A stretch of 18,586 bases of DNA from contig CAAFZG010000157.1 in assembly GCA_900767505.1 (NCBI GenBank), positions 1 to 18,586 of the forward strand, given 5' to 3'. The position numbers and the translations under genes were made by a program. A model generated the notes under the pieces. That model had not been told where the DNA came from. It did not search any database and saw only the letters and a list, made by a program, of their open reading frames with translations. Each line of letters begins with the position of its first letter. Position 1 is the stretch's first letter. Shown here piece after piece: positions 6,706 through 13,347 of the stretch. The stretch is from Methanomassiliicoccales archaeon. GTDB lineage: Archaea; Thermoplasmatota; Thermoplasmata; Methanomassiliicoccales; Methanomethylophilaceae.

Positions 6706-7794
6706 TCAATTCCCTGACGGGGGCTTCCCCGCAGGGCCCTTTCCCTTGTCGCCGCCCGGCTGTCCGGTGCCGCGCGTGTTCTTGCCGGATTTCACCCTGT
6801 AGTATGTGAGCGGGTGGTTCATCCATTCCTGTTCGCAGAGCGAGTCGGGGCAGTAGCACAGACCGTTCGTCTTCATGGTCTTGCATTCGGGCGGGCTGTA
6901 CCCGTCCGTACCGCTGAGCTCCCCTGTGATGTGCTTTATCTGGTATTCCGACTTGGATTCGTCGAAATCGGGGGACTCCGAGAACACCCTGATGATGTCG
7001 TCGTACGTCATCCCCAATGCGTTGAGGAACGTCACCAGTGCGAACCTGGCGCTGTGAGGCAGGTTCATACCCTGTCTGGACATCTCCATGATGCGGACCA
7101 GGCAGGGCGGGAGATACTCGTTCTTCATGCCCTCGCCTCCGGTGGGACTGTACCTCTTCTTGGTCTCCTCCAGGGCCATCTGGACCTCCGTCACAGCCCC
7201 TTTGAGGTACTGGCGGTACTCCTCCGGGGTCATCAGGGGGAGTTCGGACTCGATCCTGTCCTGCAGAGCGTTCTGCATCAGACGGCTGAACTTGTCCTGC
7301 GGAAGGAAGACCATCCCTCTGTGGATGTCGCTGTTTATCAGCTTCCAGTCCACGCTCTTGAGACGGTTCGCCAGTCTGAGGTAGTCCGTGAACTTCATGC
7401 GGATGATCCCTTCGGAATCCACCTGGGATTCCACGCCGAGATCGTCTGAGACGGTGACGAGCGTCTGCCTGTCCTCTCCGGACAGGATGCGGTTCATCCT
7501 CGTGGCCTCGGCCAGGGCGTACCTCTTGGTGAGGAATCTATCTGATACCAATGAGACGACCATCCTCGCATAAGGGTAGGACATGACCTCGATCAGCCTG
7601 TCGTACTCGCTGATGATCGGTTTGTACGAGACCTCGGAATGCTCCAGCGCATCCAGTATCCTCTGGACGCCCCTTCTCCTGGCGGGCTCGAACGAGTCCG
7701 AGGTGAGCAGGGCATCGAGATCCACCGAGTTCTGCTCCGCGAACTCCGAGGCATCTTTGAGGAATGGGAATTTGGCTGCGCGGCCCGAATCCAT
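6706..7794 (-). CDS. priL: DNA primase large subunit PriL (iron-sulfur)
   Basis: The protein has 362 residues. The N-terminal helical domain carries the archaeal PriL pattern (YPYARMVVSLVSDRFLTKRYALAEA at about 73-97). The C-terminal domain has the four 4Fe-4S cysteines: Cys231 (LPPCLVRIME), Cys304 (PPECKTMKTNGLCYC), Cys313 or Cys315, and Cys320, followed by HPLTYYR. With PriS it makes RNA primers for replication; the Fe-S domain stimulates initiation. After the core, residues 334-362 form a Lys/Gly/Pro-rich tail absent from a minimal PriL and probably flexible. The 3' end is 2 nt from the convergent phosphotransferase gene. The start is ATG 7794; AT-rich AGATATTCC about 27 nt upstream could be its promoter. 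PriS is not in the window. Confidence 0.93.
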   Translation of the reverse strand: MDSGRAAKFPFLKDASEFAEQNSVDLDALLTSDSFEPARRRGVQRILDALEHSEVSYKPIISEYDRLIEVMSYPYARMVVSLVSDRFLTKRYALAEATRMNRILSGEDRQTLVTVSDDLGVESQVDSEGIIRMKFTDYLRLANRLKSVDWKLINSDIHRGMVFLPQDKFSRLMQNALQDRIESELPLMTPEEYRQYLKGAVTEVQMALEETKKRYSPTGGEGMKNEYLPPCLVRIMEMSRQGMNLPHSARFALVTFLNALGMTYDDIIRVFSESPDFDESKSEYQIKHITGELSGTDGYSPPECKTMKTNGLCYCPDSLCEQEWMNHPLTYYRVKSGKNTRGTGQPGGDKGKGPAGKPPSGN

Positions 7795-7848
7795 GGTCCG
7801 TCCATCCTTGTCCTAGGGAATATCTGTTGCGGTCCGTGTCCCGCTGCG

Positions 7849-9462
7849 TCATTCGAAGGACAGCAGCGGTCTGAGTCCGTCGATGACGGCGGGGTCGTCT
7901 ATGGCCCTCGCCAGGTCGTCCGCGTCCTTGAACGGGCGTTCCAGGACCAGTTTCGTCGCCCTCTTTTTGCCTATGTCCGGGAGGCTCTCCAAAGCGGACA
8001 TCGGCATGCCGTTGATGTCGAACGGATATGTTATCCCCGTGATGGACCTGAATCCCCATCCGGTGATGAAGATGTCATGGAACTCCTCAGTGTCCAGACG
8101 GTACGGGACCCCGACCAGCAGAGGATACGATCCGATCTGCCTTCCGAACGTGACGTTGCCGTCGTTGAGCTCCATGTACACATCTTTCAGCACGGTTCCG
8201 TAGGGTACGACCCTCTGGAGCATCACGCTGTCGATATCCTCGCGGACGGACTCTTTGAACTTCTTGAACTTCTTCTGATCCACGCGGGTCTTGAACTCTT
8301 TGCGCACGGGCAGGACCTGGCGTATGTTTATGCGCCTGACCATGAGCCCCTCGTCGCGTATCCTCTCGAGGATCTCCATATCCATCCTGTAAGTGCCTGA
8401 CGACTCCCCGTCGAGTCCGCATATTATGTTGATCCCCGGAAGGAGCTTCGGCATGCCCTTGGGGCCGCGTCCGCCGCCGACGCGGTTGATCATCCTGACG
8501 GCATCCATGATCTGATCGGACGTGCTGTTCAGGTTGTTCTCGATGACCACTCTAGGATCGGCGGATTCCATCCCCAGTGCGAGCACATTGCCGTCGGTGC
8601 AGTACTCCGCCAGGATGGAGAGCACCTCCTCCGCTTCCGCCGGATGGGAGGAGATGACCGCGGCATTCGCATTGTCCACGTGGATCGTATCGAACCCCAT
8701 TTCGGACAGCCCTTCGAATAGCTGTCTGACCGCTCCGGGGTTGGGGCGGGGGACGTCGGATTCGTCTTCGGACCCGTATGATACGATGCACGTCTGTCCG
8801 CCCATGCGGATGTTGCGTATCCCCAGGTCCCTGAGCTTCCCCGCCTCCTCCAGAATGTCATCGGGGGACCTCATGAGCGGTTTGCCTTTGGAGGGCTCTA
8901 TGCAGTATGAGCATCCGCCGGACGCCCATCTGTGGCATCCGCGGTACGTCTCTATCTCCGCTATCAGCGGCTGAGGGAAGTCCTGGTGCTGAGTGACGAT
9001 GTCGGCTCCGAGGATCATCCACCTGTTCCATTCGTCCAGGGTGCGGAGCCTTTCTCCCACCTCCTTCCCGATCATCCCGTCGTACAGCGAGGCGGCCAGA
9101 TCCCTTTTGATGACGAAATCGAACATCTCCCCTTCGGGGGTGTCAGCGGCCGATCCGCCTATCAGCCTCCACCCTGTGAGCTTGGGGAAGAGGGTGGCCA
9201 GCTCCTTGGTCGACATGGGCATGGAACGCAGATACTTCCCCGGGACGGTGTTCCCGGACATGACAACGCTGACATCCGCTTCGGGCACCTTGGCGCCGTT
9301 GCGTATCATGTCCGCTGAAAGATATGTCACCTTGTCGGCGCCGGCATCGACGGCCGCACCCGCTATCGCACGTATTATCGGCGAGATGTACGGCGGAACG
9401 CCGAGCGCGGCAGGGTCGTCAATGTATCCGTCCACCAGCAGGACATGTATCTCTCTGGCCAT
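7849..9462 (-). CDS. Radical SAM protein with C-terminal helix-hairpin-helix (COG1031-like)
   Basis: The protein has 537 residues. Residues 5-165 form a Rossmann-like N-terminal domain (HVLLVDGYIDDP, VVMSGNTVPG, LIGGSAADTPEG) resembling B12-binding-like modules of UPF0313/COG1031 proteins. The radical SAM motif is ETYRGCHRWASGGCSYC at 171-187, a CX7CX2C spacing (Cys176, Cys184, Cys187), longer than the common CX3CX2C. It is followed by a TIM-barrel half with MGGQTCIVSYGSE and ALGMESADP. The C-terminal 40 residues (about 489-530: ALESLPDIGKKRATKLVLER and following) are a helix-hairpin-helix nucleic-acid-binding motif. These archaeal proteins are uncharacterised; an RNA- or DNA-directed modification is an inference from the HhH. 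The start is ATG 9462, probably leaderless. Confidence 0.9.
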   Translation of the reverse strand: MAREIHVLLVDGYIDDPAALGVPPYISPIIRAIAGAAVDAGADKVTYLSADMIRNGAKVPEADVSVVMSGNTVPGKYLRSMPMSTKELATLFPKLTGWRLIGGSAADTPEGEMFDFVIKRDLAASLYDGMIGKEVGERLRTLDEWNRWMILGADIVTQHQDFPQPLIAEIETYRGCHRWASGGCSYCIEPSKGKPLMRSPDDILEEAGKLRDLGIRNIRMGGQTCIVSYGSEDESDVPRPNPGAVRQLFEGLSEMGFDTIHVDNANAAVISSHPAEAEEVLSILAEYCTDGNVLALGMESADPRVVIENNLNSTSDQIMDAVRMINRVGGGRGPKGMPKLLPGINIICGLDGESSGTYRMDMEILERIRDEGLMVRRINIRQVLPVRKEFKTRVDQKKFKKFKESVREDIDSVMLQRVVPYGTVLKDVYMELNDGNVTFGRQIGSYPLLVGVPYRLDTEEFHDIFITGWGFRSITGITYPFDINGMPMSALESLPDIGKKRATKLVLERPFKDADDLARAIDDPAVIDGLRPLLSFE

Positions 9463-9483
9463 GAGGTCTGATAGGGGGAGGCA

Positions 9484-9492
9484 CTAAAAAAG
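9484..9492 (-). promoter_or_regulatory. Candidate TATA box for the radical SAM gene
   Basis: On the minus strand CTTTTTTAG is centred about 26 nt upstream of ATG 9462. It is flanked by a 5-bp inverted repeat (AGGCA 9479-9483, TGCCT 9494-9498), which may be a small operator around the promoter. Confidence 0.4.
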
Positions 9493-9568
9493 ATGCCTGA
9501 GTGGGGATATGGGGGCATCCCGGGGCAGGTTCGGTTCCGTTTCTTCGATTTCCAGGTTCTGCGCTCAA

Positions 9569-9577
9569 TATAAATAT
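9569..9577 (+). promoter_or_regulatory. TATA box of malic enzyme gene
   Basis: TATAAATAT is a strong archaeal TATA element and predicts transcription start near 9598, giving a leader of about 50 nt. A second AT-rich element, CATATATG at 9583-9590, could serve a start near 9613. The leader contains the palindrome at 9614-9632 and a Shine-Dalgarno (GAGGTG 9638-9643). Confidence 0.6.
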
Positions 9578-9613
9578 GGAAACATATATGCCAACTCTTA
9601 GAATTCGAAGATG

Positions 9614-9632
9614 TTCTACGAATTTCGTAGAA
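9614..9632 (+). promoter_or_regulatory. Palindrome in malic enzyme leader (operator or RNA hairpin)
   Basis: TTCTACG, a 5-nt spacer (AATTT) and CGTAGAA form a perfect 7-bp inverted repeat between the TATA box and the Shine-Dalgarno. The surrounding bases also hold an imperfect direct repeat (TAGAATTCGAAGATGTTC near 9599 and TAGAATTTTCGAGGTGTTC near 9628), so the element may be duplicated. It could be a repressor site overlapping transcription start or a stem-loop in the mRNA leader. Confidence 0.55.
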
Positions 9633-9649
9633 TTTTCGAGGTGTTCATC

Positions 9650-11008
9650 ATGGCTTACGAGCAGGATATCAGTGTCGAGGAGCGCCTTGCAAAGGCGAAG
9701 AAGCCCGGCGAGGACGCAATGGTCCTTCACAAGTACTACCGCGGAAAGATCGAGACAGTGCCCAAGGCATGTGTCAGGTCTTTCGACGATTTCGCTATTT
9801 GGTATTCACCCGGTGTTGCAGAGCCCTGCAAGGCCATTGCCAAGGACCCGAGTCTCGCTTACGACTACACATGCAAGTGGAACACGGTCGCCGTAGTATC
9901 CGACGGAACCCGCGTACTCGGTCTCGGGGACATCGGACCCGAGGCTGCGATGCCCGTCATGGAAGGAAAGGCGATGCTGTTCAAGTACCTCGGAGGAGTG
10001 GACTGCGTCCCCATCTGTCTTGACACCAAGGACCCCGACAAGATCATCGAGACCGTCAGGCTCCTGGCGCCGTCCTTCGGAGGAATAAACCTCGAGGACA
10101 TCTCCAACCCGAAGTGCTTCGACATCCTGGATGAGCTCAGGAAGGACTGCAAGATCCCCGTCTGGCACGACGATCAGCAGGGAACCGCCACCGTCGAGGT
10201 CGCAGGTGCGATCAACGCAATGAAGCTCGTCGGAAAGAAGCTCGAAGATGCACAGATCACGGTCATCGGAGCAGGTGCGGCGTCCATCGCCATCGCAAGG
10301 CTCCTCCTCGCGACCGGATTCAGCCCCAAGAACATGTGCATGTGCGACTCCAAGGGAATCCTGAACCTCTCCAGAGAAGACGTCCAGAAGGACTTCAGGC
10401 AGAAGTGGGAGATCTGCGAGAAGACCAACGGTGCCGGAAAGTCCGGCGGAATGAAGGAGGCGTTCGAGGGAGCGGACATCGTCATCGCCGCATCCAAGCC
10501 CGGACCCGGAACCATCCCTCCGGAGTATGTCGACCTCATGGCCGACGACCCTGTCATCTTCGCAACGGCCAACCCGATCCCCGAGATCTGGCCTTGGGAG
10601 GCGAAGGAGCACGGATGCAAGGTGTTCGCCACCGGAAGGTCCGACTTCCCCAACCAGGTCAACAACTCCATGGGATTCCCCGCAATCTTCCGTGGTGTGC
10701 TCGATGTGAGGGCCAAGACCATCACAGACGAGATGTGCATCGCAGCGGCAAGGGAGCTCGCCAAGTGCGCAGAGGAGAAGGGCATCACCGAGGACTACAT
10801 CATCCCGACGATGGCCGAGACCGAAGTGTTCCCCAGAGAGGCTGTGGCTGTTGCCATGAAGGCTCAGGAGCAGGGAGTCGCCGGACTCAAGCTGAGCAGG
10901 CAGGAGCTCCACGACAGGGCCGAGTTCATGATCAACAGGTCCAGGAACCTCACATCGAAGATGATGGCCGACGGCTTCATCCCCGATGCAGAGCCCGCAT
11001 TCAAGTGA
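9650..11008 (+). CDS. Malic enzyme (malate dehydrogenase, oxaloacetate-decarboxylating)
   Basis: The protein has 452 residues from ATG 9650 (GAGGTG upstream); an ATG at 9611 lies in the leader palindrome and is not conserved. The family blocks are FAIWYSPGVAEPCKAI (48-63, Tyr52), GLGDIGPEAAMPVMEGKAMLFK (91-112, Lys107), GINLEDI with metal-ligand Glu149/Asp150, PVWHDDQQGTA (170-180) and the NAD(P) loop GAGAASIAIA (207-216). Most relatives have HDDQHGTA, so the second Gln is a substitution. It oxidatively decarboxylates malate to pyruvate and CO2, linking C4 acids to pyruvate; there is no fused phosphotransacetylase domain. Cofactor preference cannot be read from the sequence. A strong hairpin follows 10 nt after the stop. 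Confidence 0.94.
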   Translation: MAYEQDISVEERLAKAKKPGEDAMVLHKYYRGKIETVPKACVRSFDDFAIWYSPGVAEPCKAIAKDPSLAYDYTCKWNTVAVVSDGTRVLGLGDIGPEAAMPVMEGKAMLFKYLGGVDCVPICLDTKDPDKIIETVRLLAPSFGGINLEDISNPKCFDILDELRKDCKIPVWHDDQQGTATVEVAGAINAMKLVGKKLEDAQITVIGAGAASIAIARLLLATGFSPKNMCMCDSKGILNLSREDVQKDFRQKWEICEKTNGAGKSGGMKEAFEGADIVIAASKPGPGTIPPEYVDLMADDPVIFATANPIPEIWPWEAKEHGCKVFATGRSDFPNQVNNSMGFPAIFRGVLDVRAKTITDEMCIAAARELAKCAEEKGITEDYIIPTMAETEVFPREAVAVAMKAQEQGVAGLKLSRQELHDRAEFMINRSRNLTSKMMADGFIPDAEPAFK

Positions 11009-11018
11009 AACCCTAAAC

Positions 11019-11038
11019 GGCGGGGATCACTCCCCGCC
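11019..11038 (+). terminator. GC-rich stem-loop after malic enzyme
   Basis: GGCGGGGA and TCCCCGCC form a perfect 8-bp stem around a 4-nt loop (TCAC), beginning 10 nt after the malic enzyme stop. There is no T-run after it, so it may stabilise or process the 3' end and not terminate by itself. Confidence 0.6.
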
Positions 11039-11122
11039 AATATCGCGGTCCGACGACCGTTCTTCTTCTCGATTGCCTGTACGTCACTGTGTTGCCGCGC
11101 GTCCAAAATCGTCAACGAAATA

Positions 11123-11162
11123 CAGCCAAAACCCTCAATAAAAGTCAGCCAAAACCCTCAAT
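11123..11162. repeat. Tandem pair of 17-bp direct repeats
   Basis: CAGCCAAAACCCTCAAT occurs at 11123-11139 and, identically, at 11146-11162 (period 23, 6-nt spacer). The second copy also pairs with TTTGGCT at 11162-11168, making a hairpin (AGCCAAA, 8-nt loop, TTTGGCT). The pair lies just upstream of a TATA box and a gene remnant. Two copies with a 6-nt spacer are not a CRISPR; a regulator binding site or remnant of a mobile element edge is possible. Confidence 0.7.
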
Positions 11163-11176
11163 TTGGCTCAATTACG

Positions 11177-11183
11177 TATATAA
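11177..11183 (+). promoter_or_regulatory. TATA box upstream of ATPase remnant
   Basis: TATATAA is centred about 21 nt upstream of ATG 11201 and follows the repeat pair. This is somewhat closer than for other leaderless genes in the window. The promoter seems to survive although the gene behind it is deleted. Confidence 0.45.
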
Positions 11184-11200
11184 CACATACATGCTGGAAC

Positions 11201-11374
11201 ATGGAATATTTCTCGCGGTTGATAGATTCCGAACTAGAGGCGGATCTGGAGATCTTCGGAGCCATAGTTATCGAAGGTCCAAAATGGGTCGGAAAGACAA
11301 CAACCGCAACCAAGTATGCATATACGCGCGAAGATGGGGTGCATGTGATACCCATAACACTGCTGGGGCCCTGA
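11201..11374 (+). pseudogene. Internally deleted AAA_14/DUF4143 ATPase remnant
   Basis: The frame is 57 codons with ATG and TGA. Residues 1-40 match the N-terminus of archaeal/bacterial AAA_14-DUF4143 ATPases: MEYFSRLIDSELEADLEIFG then the Walker A AIVIEGPKWVGKTTTATKYA. The last 17 residues (YTREDGVHVIPITLLGP) resemble the extreme C-terminus of the same family (DGVYVIPIGCL type). The roughly 350 residues between them, with Walker B and the DUF4143 domain, are absent. The reading frame is kept across the junction, so this looks like an in-frame internal deletion and not gradual decay. Full-length proteins exceed 400 residues. Such genes are abundant and turn over fast in gut archaea. Expression as a micropeptide is possible but not shown. 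The remainder of 11009-11469 holds only the hairpin, repeats and promoter elements listed. Confidence 0.72.
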
Positions 11375-11419
11375 TATGTTACGAAACGTATCGCGTCCCA
11401 TAGTATGACATGTCGTAGG

Positions 11420-11428
11420 CTTTATTAG
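11420..11428 (+). promoter_or_regulatory. Candidate TATA box of the SIS gene pair
   Basis: CTTTATTAG is the AT-rich element at a suitable distance; it predicts a start near 11450, just before the GGAGG (11459-11463) of the first SIS gene. An 8-bp palindrome GACATGTC (11407-11414) lies immediately upstream. Confidence 0.4.
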
Positions 11429-11469
11429 GCGAAGACAATCACCTGATATCGTAATTCTGGAGGTTAGGG

Positions 11470-12360
11470 ATGGACTCTGAGGTCGACGCAACATCTGCAG
11501 GGAGGATTCTCAAATGCTGTCTGTCAGATGCAATCCGGTCCGGAATCTCATACGATGCACCCGAGATCCGTGCCGACAGGGCCTGCATATTCGGTTGCGA
11601 TCCCGTCTCTCTGGCAGGGGAGATCGTCAGCGATCTGGCCGACTGCCGCTCGCCGTCGCCTGTGCCCTGCATATCCGATCTCCGTGTTCCGGGGTGGGTC
11701 TGTGACGATGTCGTCGCGATAGTCATCGGCGATACATGCGCAAAGGCCCTCTCGGGAGAGCTCATTTCCCGCGGATGCAGACTGTTCGTTCTGATCCAGT
11801 CCGACATAGATGTCGCCGGGGCCGAGGCTGTCAGGATCCCGAACGGAATGGGATTCGCCGAATCCATAGGTTTCGCACTCGGGGCCACGGCATCCATCAT
11901 CACGTCCGCAGGCATTTTCGACGTAGTCGGCACGCTGTCCGGGAGTCTCCAATGCATCGAAGGTTTCGCCACAGAGTGTGCGGGCATTCCGGCTCTTGAT
12001 CGGGAGCGCCTTCACGCATTCTACAGCACATCCGACATCCATGCGGCCGCCAAGATCTGCAGGGCGGCATTCACGGCCTGTGCAGGAAGGGCCGCATTTT
12101 GTGGCGAACTGCCGGAATTCGATCATAACGAACTTGTCGGATGGTCCGATGCCAACACGCACGCTCCCGAATTGACCATGGTCGTCGTCCGCGGCGATAA
12201 CGGCGACGGTATAGTGACGGACATCGTGGATTCCATGCTCGAGGTCCTGTCCGAGAACGGGCGCAACGTCATGGTCTACGATGTGCCCGGGGCTGACGCG
12301 GCCGCCAAGGATTGCAACGCGCTCCTTCTGGGCATCGCATTGGCAGGGAGGGATGCATGA
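11470..12360 (+). CDS. Degenerate SIS-domain paralog of PGI/PMI (pseudo-subunit?)
   Basis: The protein has 296 residues; ATG 11470 is preceded by GGAGG. It aligns block by block with the isomerase encoded next to it. ACIFGCDPVSLAGEIVSDL (38-56) replaces the GGSAVSGD sugar-phosphate loop, and VVAIVIGDTCAKALSGELIS (81-100) replaces SSYSGNT. IPNGMGFAESIGF lacks the Pro-Arg, FTACAGRAAF (201-210) lacks the catalytic Glu of NENSK, and the protein stops before the C-terminal catalytic Lys helix. Yet CGELPEFDHNELVGW (211-225) keeps the family His motif HNE (His219), which the neighbour has lost. This suggests a non-catalytic partner or regulator forming a heteromer with the isomerase. It could also be a paralog with another sugar-related role. 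It overlaps the next gene by ATGA. Confidence 0.75.
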   Translation: MDSEVDATSAGRILKCCLSDAIRSGISYDAPEIRADRACIFGCDPVSLAGEIVSDLADCRSPSPVPCISDLRVPGWVCDDVVAIVIGDTCAKALSGELISRGCRLFVLIQSDIDVAGAEAVRIPNGMGFAESIGFALGATASIITSAGIFDVVGTLSGSLQCIEGFATECAGIPALDRERLHAFYSTSDIHAAAKICRAAFTACAGRAAFCGELPEFDHNELVGWSDANTHAPELTMVVVRGDNGDGIVTDIVDSMLEVLSENGRNVMVYDVPGADAAAKDCNALLLGIALAGRDA

Positions 12361-13343
12361 CGGATTCGATACCCACCGGTCTCCAGCTCTATCATTTCGT
12401 GGACGATCTGGAAAGGTCGCTGTCGGAGAAGGTCGATTTCGACATCGACTGCGATGAGATCATCCTCTGCGGAGTCGGAGGCTCGGCTGTGAGCGGTGAT
12501 TTCGCCGCCGATTGCTGCTATGATGAGAGCAAGGTCCCGATACGTCTGATCAAATACCCCGATCTTCCCGAATGGGTGGATTCGCGCACGCTCGCCGTGG
12601 TATCCAGCTACTCCGGGAACACAGCCGAGACGCTGGAGATGTACCACCAGGCCAAGGCCCGCGGATGCAGGATCGTGGTGATAACCTCCGGAGGTGTCCT
12701 GATGAGCGAAGCCCGTGACAGCGGCGACGATATGATGCCGCTGCCGGTCGGGATGCACCCGAGGCATGCCATCGGGTACATGATCGGATACACGCTGGCG
12801 GTCATAAGATGCGCCGGAGGTCCGGACCTTTCGGACAGGATACGCAGATTCATCCCGTCGCTGAGGGAGTACCGCGACGCAGTATCGTCCCCCGAAGGGC
12901 AGGCCACGGCGATCGCAAAGGAGTTCATGGGCAGCGTTCCGATCATCTGTTCGGACAGCTATATGCGCTCCGTCGCCTTCAGATGGAAGACGCAGGTCAA
13001 CGAGAATTCCAAATTCGTGGCGTTCTGCGAGTCCGAACCCGAGTTCGGAGCGTGTCACGCCGATGCCTGGTCGGATGCCCCCCGCAGGGAATGCATCGTG
13101 GCCGTGCTCCGCGGGGACATACCCGAACCGGCACCCCTGGACGCCTTGGTCGGTTCGATGCATCCGGAGCAGAAGGTGATGGTGATACCGATCGACGGGG
13201 CCACGCCTCTGGAGAACATGTTCCGTGCCATCATCCTCGGCGATTACGTGTCCGTGTTCATGGCCGAGATCCGCGGTATAGATGCGGCGGAGGTCAGGCC
13301 CGTGATGCAGATGAAGGCGAAGCTTCACAAGCTCGGATACTGA
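12357..13343 (+). CDS. Bifunctional phosphoglucose/phosphomannose isomerase (SIS family)
   Basis: The protein has 328 residues from ATG 12357 (overlapping ATGA; GGGAGGG upstream). The archaeal PGI/PMI features are CGVGGSAVSGDFA (38-50), the phosphate-binding serine loop VVSSYSGNTAETLEMY (81-96), HPRHAIGYMIGYTLAVIRCAG with Arg136, FRWKTQVNENSKFVAF with catalytic Glu216, and the C-terminal helix PVMQMKAKLHKLGY with candidate catalytic Lys320/322. It interconverts fructose-6-P with glucose-6-P and mannose-6-P. The odd point is the segment after Glu216: the usual PExxHNE reads PEFGACHADAW (228-238), so in an ungapped alignment the conserved His is Ala232. The upstream overlapping paralog has that motif intact. 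The gene faces the phosphohexomutase gene 4 nt away. Confidence 0.88.
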   Translation: MTDSIPTGLQLYHFVDDLERSLSEKVDFDIDCDEIILCGVGGSAVSGDFAADCCYDESKVPIRLIKYPDLPEWVDSRTLAVVSSYSGNTAETLEMYHQAKARGCRIVVITSGGVLMSEARDSGDDMMPLPVGMHPRHAIGYMIGYTLAVIRCAGGPDLSDRIRRFIPSLREYRDAVSSPEGQATAIAKEFMGSVPIICSDSYMRSVAFRWKTQVNENSKFVAFCESEPEFGACHADAWSDAPRRECIVAVLRGDIPEPAPLDALVGSMHPEQKVMVIPIDGATPLENMFRAIILGDYVSVFMAEIRGIDAAEVRPVMQMKAKLHKLGY

Positions 13344-13347
13344 ACCC

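Noticed and set aside
9611..9649. ATG 9611 as start of malic enzyme
   Set aside because: It would translate the palindrome (MFYEFRRIFEVFI), is not family-like, and lacks a ribosome binding site, whereas ATG 9650 has GAGGTG.
9806..10912. Long minus-strand open frame opposite malic enzyme (368 codons)
   Set aside because: It is an antisense shadow of malic enzyme caused by its codon bias; the composition is dominated by Leu, Gly, Asp and His and there is no start signal.
11123..11162. CRISPR array
   Set aside because: There are only two 17-bp units with a 6-nt spacer and no cas genes; size and spacing do not fit.
11009..11200. tRNA or other structured RNA gene in the gap after malic enzyme
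   Set aside because: No cloverleaf with T-loop consensus could be found; only the single strong hairpin and the repeat pair are visible.
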